Of a DNA stretch of 64,000 bases, positions 24,901 to 37,698 are shown piece after piece. Under the pieces are notes generated by a model that saw only the letters and a list, made by a program, of their open reading frames with translations, searched no databases and was not told where the DNA came from. Location: contig NW_019211460.1 of assembly GCF_002443255.2 (NCBI RefSeq), positions 28,306,481-28,370,480 on the forward strand, written 5' to 3'. A program made the position numbers and the translations under genes. The stretch is from Varroa destructor. Taxonomy: Eukaryota; Arthropoda; Arachnida; Mesostigmata; Varroidae. Position 1 is the first letter of the stretch. Each line of letters starts with the position of its first letter.

Positions 24901-27900
24901 GAACGTTAGTGAATCAGCTATAATTCGGCCTTCGCGTTTAAGCACATCGAATACGACAATGGTCGCAGAGGGTGCCATTTCGGCGCTGAGTGAAACTGCC
25001 ATCGTTCGAATCGATGAACTTTGCATGACTTCTTGTCCTGTCAAAAATACCATCCCTTTCGATACGACGATATACGAAAATTGGTCGATGAAATAGTTGG
25101 CGCGAACATGGAAGATAATATATTCGCCAACTTTTGGGGTCTTTGTGGACGTTGTCACCTGTATGTGATACCCACTTGGCGAAAACTCAGGGTACAGCAA
25201 AAGTTCACCATTCGCTCGACCCAGATAGTCGTCAAAAAAGGCCGCCTATTAAGCCATAAATCAAGACGGTTTAATTATTGTTAATGATCTATCGTGGTAT
25301 GATGTACTGTGCACAGTATAGCTAGTTCAAACTTTGTTTGATATATATACTGTATATGACAAGAGAATCTAATGCGAGCCTGAACATTCGTTGTGGCTAT
25401 ATAGCAAAGATAATATTAGCTATCAATTTATTTTGATTTTATTATTATTCAAGCATTTGTATTGCTCATAATGGCAATGCCCTTCACAGAAATGATATAG
25501 AAGCTTTTCCAAAAATTCTTCCTAACAACCTAAAACCGTCATTGTATTATACCTCGATTCGGATCAGCGGAGGACTGAGCTCCTGCCCTCCAAGGGAGCT
25601 TCCAGTGTCGAAGCCGATTTCCCACATGTTGTTTTGGCCAGGTACCCGCACGGGAACCGTGTTTCCAGGGTTCCGCGACCCATGCACGCTGATGCGGAGA
25701 AACTCATCGATTCGCTTGCCAACAAGAGCTCCCCTTTCGAGCGGGGAATTGTCGTGATATGATAGAGCGACCTGAAATTTATAAGTAAAACATAACATGA
25801 TGGGAGTAAAACAGGACTGAATTCGTAGAAAAGCATGCAACCTTCATGGTTCGAAATGTACACTACGTATCTACCACCCCATGGAAAAAAATTTCGATAA
25901 AAATTATTTAAGGTACTCACGTAAGCTTTAAATGGCATCCCAGGTTTGTAGACTTGTGGTGAGTTACCAAGGAAGGATAACTTAAGTGTGGAATTGAACA
26001 CAATCGTAGCAGACTCTCCCATTTCGATGAGATCTAAAAACCGCTCCCCAACTTCCGCCTTGACCACGATTTTCATGCCGTCGAGTTTGGGACTAAGCAC
26101 CAAAAGGTCGCGCACGGCGAACTTGAAGTTCATGAACCCTTCGAACCAACGGAAACTCTGCTCTATGGAACGTACGAAGTGGTAGTGTATGTCGTATGCT
26201 GGCCGGATGGGCTCCACGCTTGCCTTCAGCGTCAAATTACCCGTAACAGCAGCGCCAGACGTGAAACTTAATGGCAAAGAAGGACAGCAGCACGAACAAA
26301 GTTTTCGAATGGTATGTTCGCCTTTCGCATTTCTGGGTCTGAATACAAGGGTTATTTCTGCACGTGTTTCTTTAATACATTTAGCATGAATATCGATAAT
26401 AGATTTAGAAAAGATACTTGTCGGAGACAAACTCTTACTTAGCCATTACAGATCCTTCAACAAATTCTTGTGACATGACGAAGTAAGTAGGCATGGTGAC
26501 ATTAACTTCGAACCGAGTCTGGTAATACTCTTCGACCCGGTAGCTGTGCTCCTCAACTTGACCTTGCGCTATAACTTGAATAGTCCACCAGCCATAATGC
26601 GGCTGCTCGGACAATGGGTACTCAAGCGAAACAGCTCCAAGATTTGTGCGACGGGAAAGCCAGCGTCTCATAACCGTTCTGTTTGGATTGAGCATATAGA
26701 CATCCACCGCGTCCGAGAATGCCTTTAGCTGAGTTGTGAGTGGCAAAGCGCGAAATCTCACTGCAACAAAAATTAAGACATTAACACGTGTTTGCTTGCG
26801 TTAACGGGCGACGGAAAAATTTACTTTGACGCTTTGGCCACAATCGCAAACACAAACATAACTGACTAAACTGCATATCCTAATAATGACAATTGTATAA
26901 CATAACAAACAGAGTTACTTCGCACGCTACCGTACCTGTTTGCCCCTGCATGTAAAGGGGTTTTTCCGTTTGAATGAAGATCGTCATGGACCTCTGTGAG
27001 AACTCTAGTATCGTTTCGTTCACAAACGCTGTGCCGCCGAGCACTCCATTAACGTTACCTTCCACGCGTAACTTGTAGCGACCTTGTACGCTCGTGGTTG
27101 GAACTTGCATGAGCACATCTGTAGACATGCCTGGATTCACCTGTGAATTGTTTTCGCGTATTGAAACTTCATCTTCTATTAATTAGACATATGCTGGTCC
27201 CTCCTACATCTCGTAACAAGAGCAATGCATAACGTATGATCATGAACTAAGTCTAATGTACCGTACGGTACTTGTGTGTATCGTAGCGTAACGACAAGTC
27301 GAACATCAGATTTACAAACAGTCACATAGAAAACTAGGAAAAACGTAATTTTGCGATTAGATTTTGCGAACAATTAGATCTCCAAAAAATGGTACATATA
27401 AAAAGTTCGTGGTTTTTGTTCGATCACAAACCTGTTCGGAGGCATGAGCCACTTCAACTCCGTCTCGCTGGATAGCGGCAATAACATTAATAGGGTAAGA
27501 ATCTTCAGTTCCAAACAGCTGGACATATATACGGTAGATCTGACCGGGGCGTACGAAACGGGACGCTAAAATCAGGTACGTCCTAGTAATTAAAAACAAG
27601 CAGAGCAGAAACTAAGGAGTTATTTTTGCAGGAGTCGTATGACAGTTACATAGTATATAAAAGCGGCTGCGATAATGCAAAAGTACCAATTAATTAACTG
27701 TCTCTGAATAGATGCCAGTGTACGAAAATCAAGATTTTCTGTAGCGCGGTTCTGTTGCAGAGTTTTAATTAGCCCGTGTTTATTAGGATGTGGGTTTTTA
27801 TGAGTAAAGTTAATCGTTTATGACGTAAACATCACACTGTTTACAAGAATAGATAAGGTTTTGTTTTACATAAATCTCTAACGTGGAAAATGGCCAGGAA

Positions 27901-28108
27901 CCAAAGGTCGTAATGCAATATATCCACTCGATACTTACGGTTCACGAAGCGTTTTGATATTTGTGTTGTCAAAACTGAAGCTAAATTGCCCATAACCTCC
28001 GAGATCGTTGAACTGCGGTGACACGCCTGCCAGTAGGACAGCTGTCGCGACGAGAAGCGTCGTTAAAGCGCCAACAGGTCTGTCGCTATATCCTCCCATG
28101 GGTGTCAT
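18914..28108 (-). CDS. Mcr: Macroglobulin complement-related protein (Mcr), thioester-protein family, 17 coding exons
   Basis: Exons in transcript order: 28108-27939, 27582-27432, 27140-26936, 26760-26439, 26266-25921, 25771-25553, 25245-24586, 24106-23723, 23380-23150, 22952-22466, 22167-21833, 21689-21475, 21328-20982, 20705-20486, 20341-20155, 19679-19574, 19107-18914. All junctions are GT-AG and the phases agree, giving 4,779 nt or 1,592 residues. The order is: signal peptide (about 1-31, core LTTLLVATAVLLAG), macroglobulin domains (YLILASRFVRPGQ at about 58-70, IFIQTEKPLYMQGQT near 160-175), a bait-like region, an LDLa module with six Cys (710-746, ending CSDGSDETAC), further MG domains, a CUB/thioester domain with FCGEQNM (Cys1020, Gln1023), a receptor-binding-like domain (SGMAVLEVNLPSGYYV), a Cys-rich tail (1547-1558) and a hydrophobic segment (about 1570-1585). 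The embedded LDLa separates Mcr from ordinary TEPs and alpha-2-macroglobulin. In Drosophila, Mcr (Tep6) acts in septate junctions and in pathogen binding. The thioester Cys and Gln are kept here, but the usual preceding Gly is Phe. TTTTAG lies directly before the ATG, so a noncoding 5' exon is likely. Confidence 0.92.
22572..22586 (-). other. Mcr: Thioester core of Mcr (Phe-Cys-Gly-Glu-Gln)
   Basis: The codons TTC TGT GGC GAA CAG on the minus strand encode FCGEQ, residues 1019-1023, within exon 10. The Cys and Gln that form the internal thioester in complement C3, TEPs and alpha-2-macroglobulin are both present. Family members normally have GCGEQ, so Gly is replaced by Phe at the first position. 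By eye, the catalytic-His position about 110 residues further on falls on an Asn-Pro-Tyr stretch, as in amide-preferring family members. Confidence 0.85.
23969..24079 (-). other. Mcr: LDL-receptor class A module within Mcr exon 8
   Basis: Six cysteines (residues 710, 719, 724, 731, 737 and 746) with the calcium-binding C-D-G-x-x-D-C-x-D-G-S-D-E pattern define an LDLa repeat. The whole module sits within one exon (23723-24106) that begins and ends in phase 0. An LDLa repeat in this place is characteristic of Mcr proteins and points to ligand binding or calcium-dependent folding. Confidence 0.85.
24529..24544. repeat. (AT)8 microsatellite in Mcr intron 7
   Basis: An uninterrupted AT dinucleotide run within the intron between Mcr exons 7 and 8. 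Confidence 0.9.
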
Positions 28109-31100
28109 CTAAAATTGAAAAGATTGATTGAACGAAGTTACTATGTATTTAACTACTAGATAACAGAGTATGCTTGCGATAGATATCAAGTGACCCTTAG
28201 CAGTGCTTAAAAAAAAAAATAGGTCTTATGCATTGTCGAGGTCGTCGGCAGGTTTTACTTAGAAGTGATAATAAATACGTTGAGTCTGCTAAGTACAAAT
28301 TCAAACTTAGAAGCCAAAAAAAATAGCGCCGGGATATGTCGTTAAATTACATAATTCGAATTATTCCCAGATCCAGAAAAAAGTGATTGTTGATATTTGT
28401 AATAATTAAACATATGGTCCAGCATACGATTTGTATCAGTAAAGAAAGTTATTTTATAGCCATTGCATAAAGATGTTTTATAGACATTGAAATCTCTCAT
28501 ATAAATATTATTGTCGATAACCCAGAAACGCTGGCACCATAACGTAGTATCTGTTAGATGCAGATAACATAATAGACCATCGTTTGACGCTGTTATCTAA
28601 TCTTCGGAGAGACACTGCTTGTGGTAACATTAAACTTAGCCCTACAAATGCATGTTGTAGATACAACGGGTTTTCACTGAAGGCGTCATAGGTGATTTAG
28701 TGGAACGCTTACTCTATAGGTAGCGTAACTAGTTTTGGTCTTATGACGGTTCAGAGGGGGTGGTAATATGTCCGTGTACCAACCAAGTCTCTTCGATATG
28801 AGTCGAGCCATCAACTCAATGAGTACTTCCAAGAATAAAATAATACCCAAATTCTAATCGTCTTCATTTTGTCAACAACTTTAGAAAGAAACACTTTGCG
28901 ATGCATTGCAGTCAAGATGCTGCCAAAAAAGAAATGATCACCGGCCCAGGCACGTATATTTGACTGCATTAGCGAAAGCGAATCTCACTTGGTTTGAATT
29001 ATAGCAGAAACAGGTCATTACAAATCCGTCGAGTTGGGCCTTAGATAACGGACAAATAAAGGTCTGCTGAAAAAAACTAGCATCGGACAGCGGATCGGTT
29101 CAGTTTCAGCAAGCGAAAATAAACTACTATCACACAATTTGTTTTTATAGACACTATGCAATTAGATGTCGTGGCCTGACGTTACTTGAGAATCCCCTGG
29201 CGCTTAGATCCCAGTGACATATATGAAACAACTTTGGGCGCTCCGTTAGGACAAAATATTGATGTTGACCATGTTTTTCAGCGTATTTTCTAAGAACTAT
29301 ATCATTATTTGATGCATCGTCTTTGAACCTTGATACTTGTCATCACAAGTGCATAATTTTAAAATCAGGAACTGAGAAGAATATTATTTTTTTAGATAAA
29401 ACTGAAATATAGCAGTAAACTAATGACACCCTTGAACTTTTCGGTCGTAAATAAAGCATGTTTTTATAGTTACACTTTTATCATGAATCTTTCGACACTT
29501 TTATCGAATGCCGTTGCTCAACGACATAGTACGGTTTAATGGACTGTTCGTCGTCTTAGAACGTGACGTTTCTTCATTGAAGCCCTTTAACAGGCGCGTA
29601 CATACGTTACATTATTAGCTGGCTATATACGAAATAAAATAGTTAGCTATTATCTGTTTTATTTTAGAGAGATGGTTTTTGCCGCCAAGACGGAATAGCG
29701 ATTGCGTAAACCTGGCCTTTTGATACTGGTCCCCATGAATCAAGTATATCCTATTAGTACTTCCGTGTCGTAATTCTAACGACACTTATTATAGGAACCA
29801 CTATTTTTGCTATACATATTGTTAAGAGTAGAAAAGTAATATTAATGGGTTCGGCACAACGATTACCATTGAGCCTGTCACACTCTAATTTCAATAGTGA
29901 AGGTCCCCTACATGATTTTACAAACGATATTTTTGATTTTTGAAAACGATTTTTGACTGACTGTAAGATGTCGTATGAATTAACTGCAATCCTCACAGAT
30001 GACTATTTGCTCAAGGGCGTCTGGCCCGCTCGATCTCTTCCAGGCCTCGCGAGAATCGTTGAACATTTTTCTAGTGGGGTGAACGCACGGCCATTTCTAC
30101 ACAAACGTATCTTTTGGTCAGGATATTAGCGGCGCTTGTACTTTGGCATAAAAATTACAACATTCATTTTCAAGTTTTCGATTTTAACTCTAGAAACCTC
30201 TGCGCACCTTCAAAAGTTTCGCCGCGCATCGTGTTCGTCTTATCGTACCCCAACGTAATCTATAAACGTAACGCGTGTAGCATAGTTTACCCGCTATCAC
30301 TCTTCTCAGCAAAAGAAAAAAGATTTCTAATGCGTCATGCTTAACACAGAGTTCGCTCTAAAGTTTTAAGAGTGGTTATTTGTTTTTCAGCTCGGTTGTC
30401 AGTTTCCTACGTGTGACCATTTCGAAAGTTGTTTCCATTGTGCCTAGTAAATATATTGGCTGGTATTTCTAGGCTCTGTGGAGAGCCGAGATGGCTTTTT
30501 CGTGCCCCGATGATACCTTCCTTTATATCGTAGTTTATCAGCCATACGTTTCAAACATTAAGGAATACATCTGCCTCCATTTTAGAAAGTCGTTCGGTTA
30601 CCGCCTCAAATTTTTCTTCAAAAACCTGGGAAATCTCTTCGTCCAGTATGCTGTGCGCTGGACCAAAGGAGTACGGGTGGCAAAAAACATGGCTATCTCA
30701 TAGGGTTTCACCCTCACGTAGTAGTTCGCTAAATTTTAACAGTATAATTCCCTGAATTTCCCGTATCTGCGTTTCCTTATTTGTGTGCGGCATTTATATT
30801 TCATTTTGCTTATACTCTCGCAAGCCTTTGATGGTATCCGTGTTTCTCATCCTACTTATGGTGCACTTTCTTCGAGCTTCAAGCGTCTCCAAACCAAGTC
30901 TGTAAGACGCTACGTAAGCCGGCTAATAGCCTGTTTTCAGCGTTGGATAGCTTTATGATCGCGTGTACCCCCAGAAGTTATTTTGTAAAGTTTCCTTCGT
31001 CGTGCAAATCAAACTTCCATCCAAATATAAATAATAAGTTGAGCAAATCTTACACTTGCAGTATGTTCACGCCATCTATTTTACAATTTGTAATTATTGA

Positions 31101-31567
31101 ATAGATAACGTCCGTACGAGTACCAATGCGGTCTGTCGAGCAAAGTTCAAACACCTCTCGTTATCAGTAAATGACAGTCAGTCGCCTTTAACCGATCTAA
31201 GCGTTTCGCCTATGAACAATCCACACAGATGCCACGCTGCCACAAATAGACGCTGTCAGTCAAACAGACTATTTGTATCAAATTGAGTTAATTAGAAAAT
31301 TAATTAAAATCAAATTCTTCTTCCTAATGCTGGAGCGTTTGGCGACTAGTCGTTGACACGACCGTTCATAGCTTATTATTAGTTACAAGCTCTATTACAA
31401 TGCTATTGTTTAGCTCAATAATGATCTGGTTGTGGGTACTAATTAATGAATGCGTGCGCAGGCATACGTTATAATTGACAGCTGTCGCGTCCCTCTATCA
31501 ATCATCTATCTTATCTGATCTTATGACCCAACTCTGCGCTTAGCGTATATTCATTGACGGTAAACAA

Positions 31568-31585
31568 GACGACGACGACGACGAC
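31568..31585. repeat. (GAC)6 microsatellite
   Basis: Six perfect copies of the trinucleotide GAC, with no coding context visible around it. Confidence 0.9.
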
Positions 31586-32862
31586 ACCACGTATGCCCGA
31601 ATGTGTCGTATTGCAGATAGCAGTATTTCTTGCTGTGCGGCTGGGTCCCCTTATCGACTCTGGGCAGTCTAACATGGAGAAATTTACCAACTAAAACTAA
31701 ACAGGACGGAGACTGCTCCTAGCCTAACGGTATTTTACGCAGTGGTTAGTCCTATGAAAGGTCAAAATGGAGGTACTGGCATCGCAGAAGCGCCTAGTCT
31801 ATATAGGCGAACAAAGAATCAAGAAGGAACAATTTTGAAAACGCACGCTGAAGGAAAAAAGGAAAAGAAAAACCGCCTGCCCAAAAAGAGCTAGCGAGAA
31901 AGTAAGAGTCGTCGATTGTAGCCGGCCGCTGTTGATTTTTGCTCACGATCTTCATTACGGGGCCAACGTCGGTCAGCCGAAACTCAGCGAAAACCTATTT
32001 TAGCTTTACATCATTTTCAGCTCGATCTTTTTCCGCCTCATTGTACCTCTTTCTGTGGGTTAGCTAGCTTTGGTCGTAGGACTCTGGCTCAGCTGCCGCA
32101 TGCAGGTAAAAACAGACACAAGACATTTTTTTGAAAATAGATTTGTATGCCTAAGTAACCTTAGCGTTAAACAGTACTTAGGAAGCTGCTGGGCGTAAGC
32201 ACAAGGCGGATCAATATGGCACACTGATAATACACAATTGATTTTTCCCTTGTAGCCGAAACCGCAGTATATATATGACATTCGCCATTAAATTGGCCAC
32301 ACAGGTTTTTAAAACCGAAACGATTATTTTAACTTGTGTGTAAACGTTACACTTATTGAACTTGGATCTCACTTCCTTTATTACTGTGGGTAAAAGTTTT
32401 ACGACATCCATCCACTTAAAAACAACCACCCACGTATGCACTAGAGAATTGATATCTAAACAAACGACTAATAATTAATTTTAAACATCAAATATCGAGA
32501 ACGTTGAGTTCCCTGTAGAGCCTGAGGATGGTTCGTTGATACCAGTATACCTCATACTTCCGCAATAAATCAGTGTCTGTGTCCAGTACGATATTAAAAA
32601 AAATCTCTCGTTCTTCGGAAATGTTTTATTTAGAATAAAATTGAAGCTGAAACTGCTTTGGTCATTACGTGTGTCAGAATGCCATGTCTGCTTGTGTTCC
32701 GCGCTCGTCGGATGGAGCATTGATGCGCCAATGAAGAACTGCCTGTAGGGAAACATAGCTGGAACAATTATCGGCGGTTTGGATACTCCGCCGGCCCAGC
32801 AAAGTATCTAGGCTATGCCTACTATTGTCAACAACAGCTAAATTCGATCGTAAGGTTCGGGT

Positions 32863-32903
32863 TTTTAATTTAATAATCGGTTTTAATCGGGTTTAATAAT
32901 CGG
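32863..32903. repeat. Short degenerate direct repeat (TTTAATAATCGG-like)
   Basis: The motif TTTAATAATCGG appears twice, separated by a related TTTTAATCGGG, within about 40 bp. It looks like replication slippage in AT-rich DNA. Confidence 0.7.
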
Positions 32904-35900
32904 GAGAGCGAATCTTCACCAATGACGTATGGCTAAGTATTTTTACATGATGTATGTTTCTCTTAAGAAATCAACAGTATCGTTATAACTAAAAGTAATA
33001 TCTCCATCCCGTTCACAAATCGTCACTACAAAATACGACAATTCAGGACAATATTTCTATTGCTAATTTAACGCGTCTGTGTGTTGCATTTTTGCTGTTA
33101 CCTTGGCAACGGTCTTCGTAGCATAGAAGAATCGTTGTTACAAAGAGCTAGTCTTAATGTTTTCATCTTAATAAAGAATATTGGCTTGGCAAGCTCTTAA
33201 TGCCTAAACCAAACAAGCCACAAACTTCACTGGTTCCTGCCATACGTTCGTATCATATTGAACGCCGACCTGAGCTCGTCTAATCAGCTCAAACAATTTT
33301 ATTGTAGCTAACCTTTTGTTTGAGATAAGCTAATGTTATACTTTGTTTTGTTTTGTTTTTCTTTTTTAGAGTAACATCTAGCGTTTATAACTCAGCTCGT
33401 TCGAAGCAATCGCTTACATTTTTTGAAAATTAAAAAAAATTATTTCCATTTTAAGGGTCGTGTGATTGAGATATCGGTAGACGCTTCAGACGTAGTGTTA
33501 ATAAAAACACTACATTAAGTGGTACTCGATATGCCAAAAACATGTTACTAATAGAATCAAGATACTGCAATTAACCTCATGAAACAACAGTGGTTTACGC
33601 TTCAATTGGAAAAACTTCCACGTTTATAAGCACATCTTTCATTTAGAAATTGGCAAGGCTAGTTATTCTGAACTCGCGCAACGTGTTTGGCTCAGGAAAT
33701 AATTCCGGCTCATTACTATCACCTTCTGAAGTGGCTGATACTCCCTAGCAAACAGAGTTACTAAATTATCTAGGAAAGAGCCGCTCCTAGAAGAGCGAAC
33801 TCTTCCGAAAATTTTAATGTTGACAGCAATATATATGAGGTTTCTATTAGCTCGGGGTGGGTCATTATACGGTTTTCATCTCTTTTATAATAACAAATCG
33901 TACGTAGAATCACCGTATGAAGCTAAACTTGTGCCAGGCCACCTACGAGCCCACAAAAAACTCCAGGCAGCGAACCCGTTCATGCAGCTAAATAAATGCA
34001 CTGATCTTCACAGGCTGCTGTAGCGAAACGGGTCTGGACTTATAAATGTTGTAATCAGAGCTAGAAGTAGAAAGAATAACAGAAATAGAAAAACGCCTTG
34101 TCAAATCCTAATGTTCACACGTGTTTTGAAGGTTACGGCCGAATAGGTAGAGCTTGCGTAGACCTGACCAAGTACAAGAGAAATGATATGATAATCGGCT
34201 GCCATAAGTTCGTAAGCTAAAAGTGAATTATCGCGTCCTGTACAAAAAATCTGAAAATGGGGACGAGATGATAAAAAATTGCGTATTATGTAATACTGTA
34301 CATAATAAATAATATAGGTGCTACATGTAGATATTTTAATCTCCTTTCGGTTCTCGAAGATGGCTTATTAGACGTCCTTGCGAGTCAAAGTTAGCTCACA
34401 TCCGATACAGCCCGATTTGTAAATTAAATTTCAACATACTGTAGAAACGACAAAATAAGGGTTCTTTCTTTATAAGCATTACATTTCCGCATACGAGTAA
34501 TTACTCCTACAATTAAGCGCGTCAAAATATGCGTATACAGTCGTTAGTCACGTTTGACGTGCCTCTAAAATTTGGTACTTCCACCGTCATATACCATATC
34601 TGTATATCATGTTCGTTTCATTGTAGACACATATAATTTTGTTATTAATATAATAAAGCGCCGTGTACCTCTAATTCCATCTTTAAATTGAACCAATTCA
34701 AAGGAACCGTAAATACTTTAAATACTAGTATTAATAGTAATGCCAGCTGATCAACAAAGACACTCTCGACAACAGAAAATATAACGACCATTTCGTAATA
34801 GAGCGTTGCCATCGGCCAGCAAAATGGTCCGGTTCAGGCCCGAACGCTTTTCAGTAGCCGTTGGGATGATTCTATCCACCGAAGCATCGGAGTTATAGAA
34901 AACGGCTTGCGAGAGACAGGTGTTATGTTCAAGCATATACTGGTTGTAATGGGCTTCCCTGAATATCGCCCTAATTCCCGGATGCGGTGTCCCCACAAAA
35001 TTTTTAGTCCAGCCTTCTAGATGGCAGCAGTCCATACTAATTCTATTATTATACAGAACTAAAGTAATGCACCGATATCTTTCGCGTCGATCAATACCCC
35101 GACTTATTTAATCTTTACCTCTTCGCTCGGACAGTGTCGTCATAGTGAGCGGCATCTGCTGTGCAAAAATTCAACTGTCTACTACTCCCTATACCATTTT
35201 TCCTTCTTTCCTTTACTCGTATACGTTTCTATTGTACGGTATATCGAATCGTAGTGTGAGCCCTTCCAGGATAAAACTAAGCCAGCCATTCTTCGTTAGA
35301 CACTTTTTTTGATGACCAGGGCCCAACGATAGCGCTCCTTTATCACCAGCCATCTTCTGTTTCTGCCGCGCGTTGCATTGCTGCCAGTCGTCGTGGGCAA
35401 CCAAGGTACGGCAACGACCGATCGTAGTAAATCCCAACGGCCTGTCCAGTTTGATTTTTTTTCTTTCCAAATGTTTGTTCGTCTGTCATACTATTACGGA
35501 ACGCCTGGAGCACCATCAGTAGTATCGCTTGGACGATGCGATGTGTTTTCTTGCGTTACCATGGAGCATAACGCCGTCGCATCTGATCACACAGGATGCC
35601 ACTGCTAGTAACGAGCGACAAAGCGATAACGACCGAGCCCCGGCAGCAACGTTATCCGAAAAATGCACATTAAAAGTAATTATGAAATGCTGCACATGTA
35701 TACTTCTGACTACCGGAATCTGAATTTAGTCTGAAGTTCTGAAGAAATTAGATTTACGAGCGTAAGGTATTGAATAGAAATAGGATAGGTCTCTTGATAC
35801 GTGTGTTGGGTCGGAGGACTTTGCTGGTATTACTGTGATTATGATTTGATTGACAGCAGCTTAGCAATCTGAATAATTCGAATATTGCCATGGTCTCCCT

Positions 35901-37326
35901 GCTCATAGAGTGCTGTCGATGCTATCCGACAATGGACGTTCAATTATCTATTAAACGAGAGTACAACCACAAATTATGCCATTTCCGCATAGTACAGTTT
36001 GTGTGGCAATTTTATCCTAATTTTCGCCTAATTGTCACCTGTAGCTTCAGCTGAAAAATTGCCACGTATGACAGATCCACCTCTATATCATTGTGAGTGT
36101 ACAGAAACGTTCGCCTTCGATCGCACACGTGCCAATCGGTAGCTTGATTCAGCGCAGCAACTTCAAACTCTTTCAAATCTGGCGCCATTGGCTTACAGAT
36201 CTCATTGATTTGAATACAGGTGGAAACAGCAGACGATCCTCAATGAGAGTCAGGTTATTGCTGTTCAGAAGAGGCACCACACCTGATAACCCAGATGACC
36301 AGCGAAGCCTGACCAAAATTCTTGAGTTCAACACGTCCTAATATTTTACCTGAATCGTAACCTATACTTTTTAAATTTTTTTCGAATAAATTTTATCTAA
36401 AACGTTGAAATAATTTGTGAAACAACCATCGATGTAGCAACGATCCATCATTTTACGACCCTGTGTTTTGACAGAAATTCATTTTAGGAGCATGTAGCGA
36501 AGCTACGATTTTCGGTAGGGACAGAATGGATAATATATCATCCGAATCCGGCACTATACGAATCTGCTATAGAAGTGCCTATATAAGTAAGTAGTAATAA
36601 TAAATTTCGGTAACTATATGTTATATTTAGCTGATACGTACCTCCAACCTACGTCAAAACCTGACGTAATACAGATTTCCTTAATTTTTAAACCATAGTC
36701 GAGAGTCACCTAGGCAGTTACCGCCACAATCCGCTTGTACTCAACAATACACAGATAAGCCTCTTGTTCAGTTGTATCCAAATAAAAAGGTTTCAAACAC
36801 TACACAACCAACGAAAGCACTCCTTTGCTCATAGCCTTGCTGTATATTTATATGTATGGTAACCTCAGTGAATCACTCTTGACTGTTTTTCAGAATTTAT
36901 CGAGTAACGTGCATACACTTACGTGCATTACCACCGTACACACTCACATCTAACACCGTCGTCCATTCGGCCTATCGATGAATACCGAGATACCTCGTCA
37001 CGCCTTTACTGCTAACTCACAGTACTCTAGTTGAAGTAACATCGGGAATTAAGAGCGCTATCTGCGCTATCTCCTGCTGCGGCAAAAGTAATCAAACCTA
37101 GTATCCGTAGTGTGAATATCCAAGCACAATGTAAATGCATAAGCACACTGCATCAGTAGAGTTGTTTCTTCATACAGTTTTCAGTAGGTCGTTGTATACC
37201 ATCGTCTTCTCTGTTAGCCGTTGTCGTCACGACCACGAGAAGCAGAAGGCCCCGTCGGATTATCCGTTTCGCGTTAGTGTTTGTTCTATTGTTATCTAAG
37301 CGTCTGTCTGACTCTGTCAGCTCTAT

Positions 37327-37698
37327 ATGATTAAGTCCGATGTTGGCGACTGGGTTTTGACGTGCCTTGCCCCTGCTACAATCAGCCGGCGACTGCTACC
37401 ACTGCCTCTATTCGCCCGTTCATCCACTGACGGTTTTGCGGCCCTCCGTAACTCCGACGAAGCTGCAGCAGCAGCCGCGGCGGTGAAAGCGGCAGTAGCA
37501 GTGATCCCCGAAACGACAAACATTCAAAATGAACGGCCAGCCGTCCAAAGTACGATTGGACTTAAGCCATCGCCGACGAACCAAGAGTCCCTGGCGCCAC
37601 CTGGCGACCAGAACAGCAAGTGCGCGCGTCTTCGACGTCGAGCTACCGGTAACACAAGAGAACACTTTGGCAGGCCGGTAGCAACTACTTATCGCTGA
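37327..37698 (+). CDS. Candidate GC-rich exon with polyalanine tract
   Basis: An ATG-started frame of 123 codons in a GC-rich island that contrasts with its AT-rich surroundings. It has a seven-residue Ala run (EAAAAAAAVKAAVAV, about residues 45-59) and is then rich in Pro, Ser and Arg. The opposite strand is also open here (37323-37523 and 37420-37665), as GC-rich GCN-repeat DNA often is, so strand and coding status are uncertain. It could instead be a 5' untranslated exon or a CpG-rich promoter. No family is recognised. Confidence 0.25.
   Translation: MIKSDVGDWVLTCLAPATISRRLLPLPLFARSSTDGFAALRNSDEAAAAAAAVKAAVAVIPETTNIQNERPAVQSTIGLKPSPTNQESLAPPGDQNSKCARLRRRATGNTREHFGRPVATTYR

Noticed and set aside
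34751..35035. ATG-started minus-strand frame of 94 codons with several cysteines
   Set aside because: No family motif, no GC rise and no splice partners; composition alone was not enough to list it as a gene.
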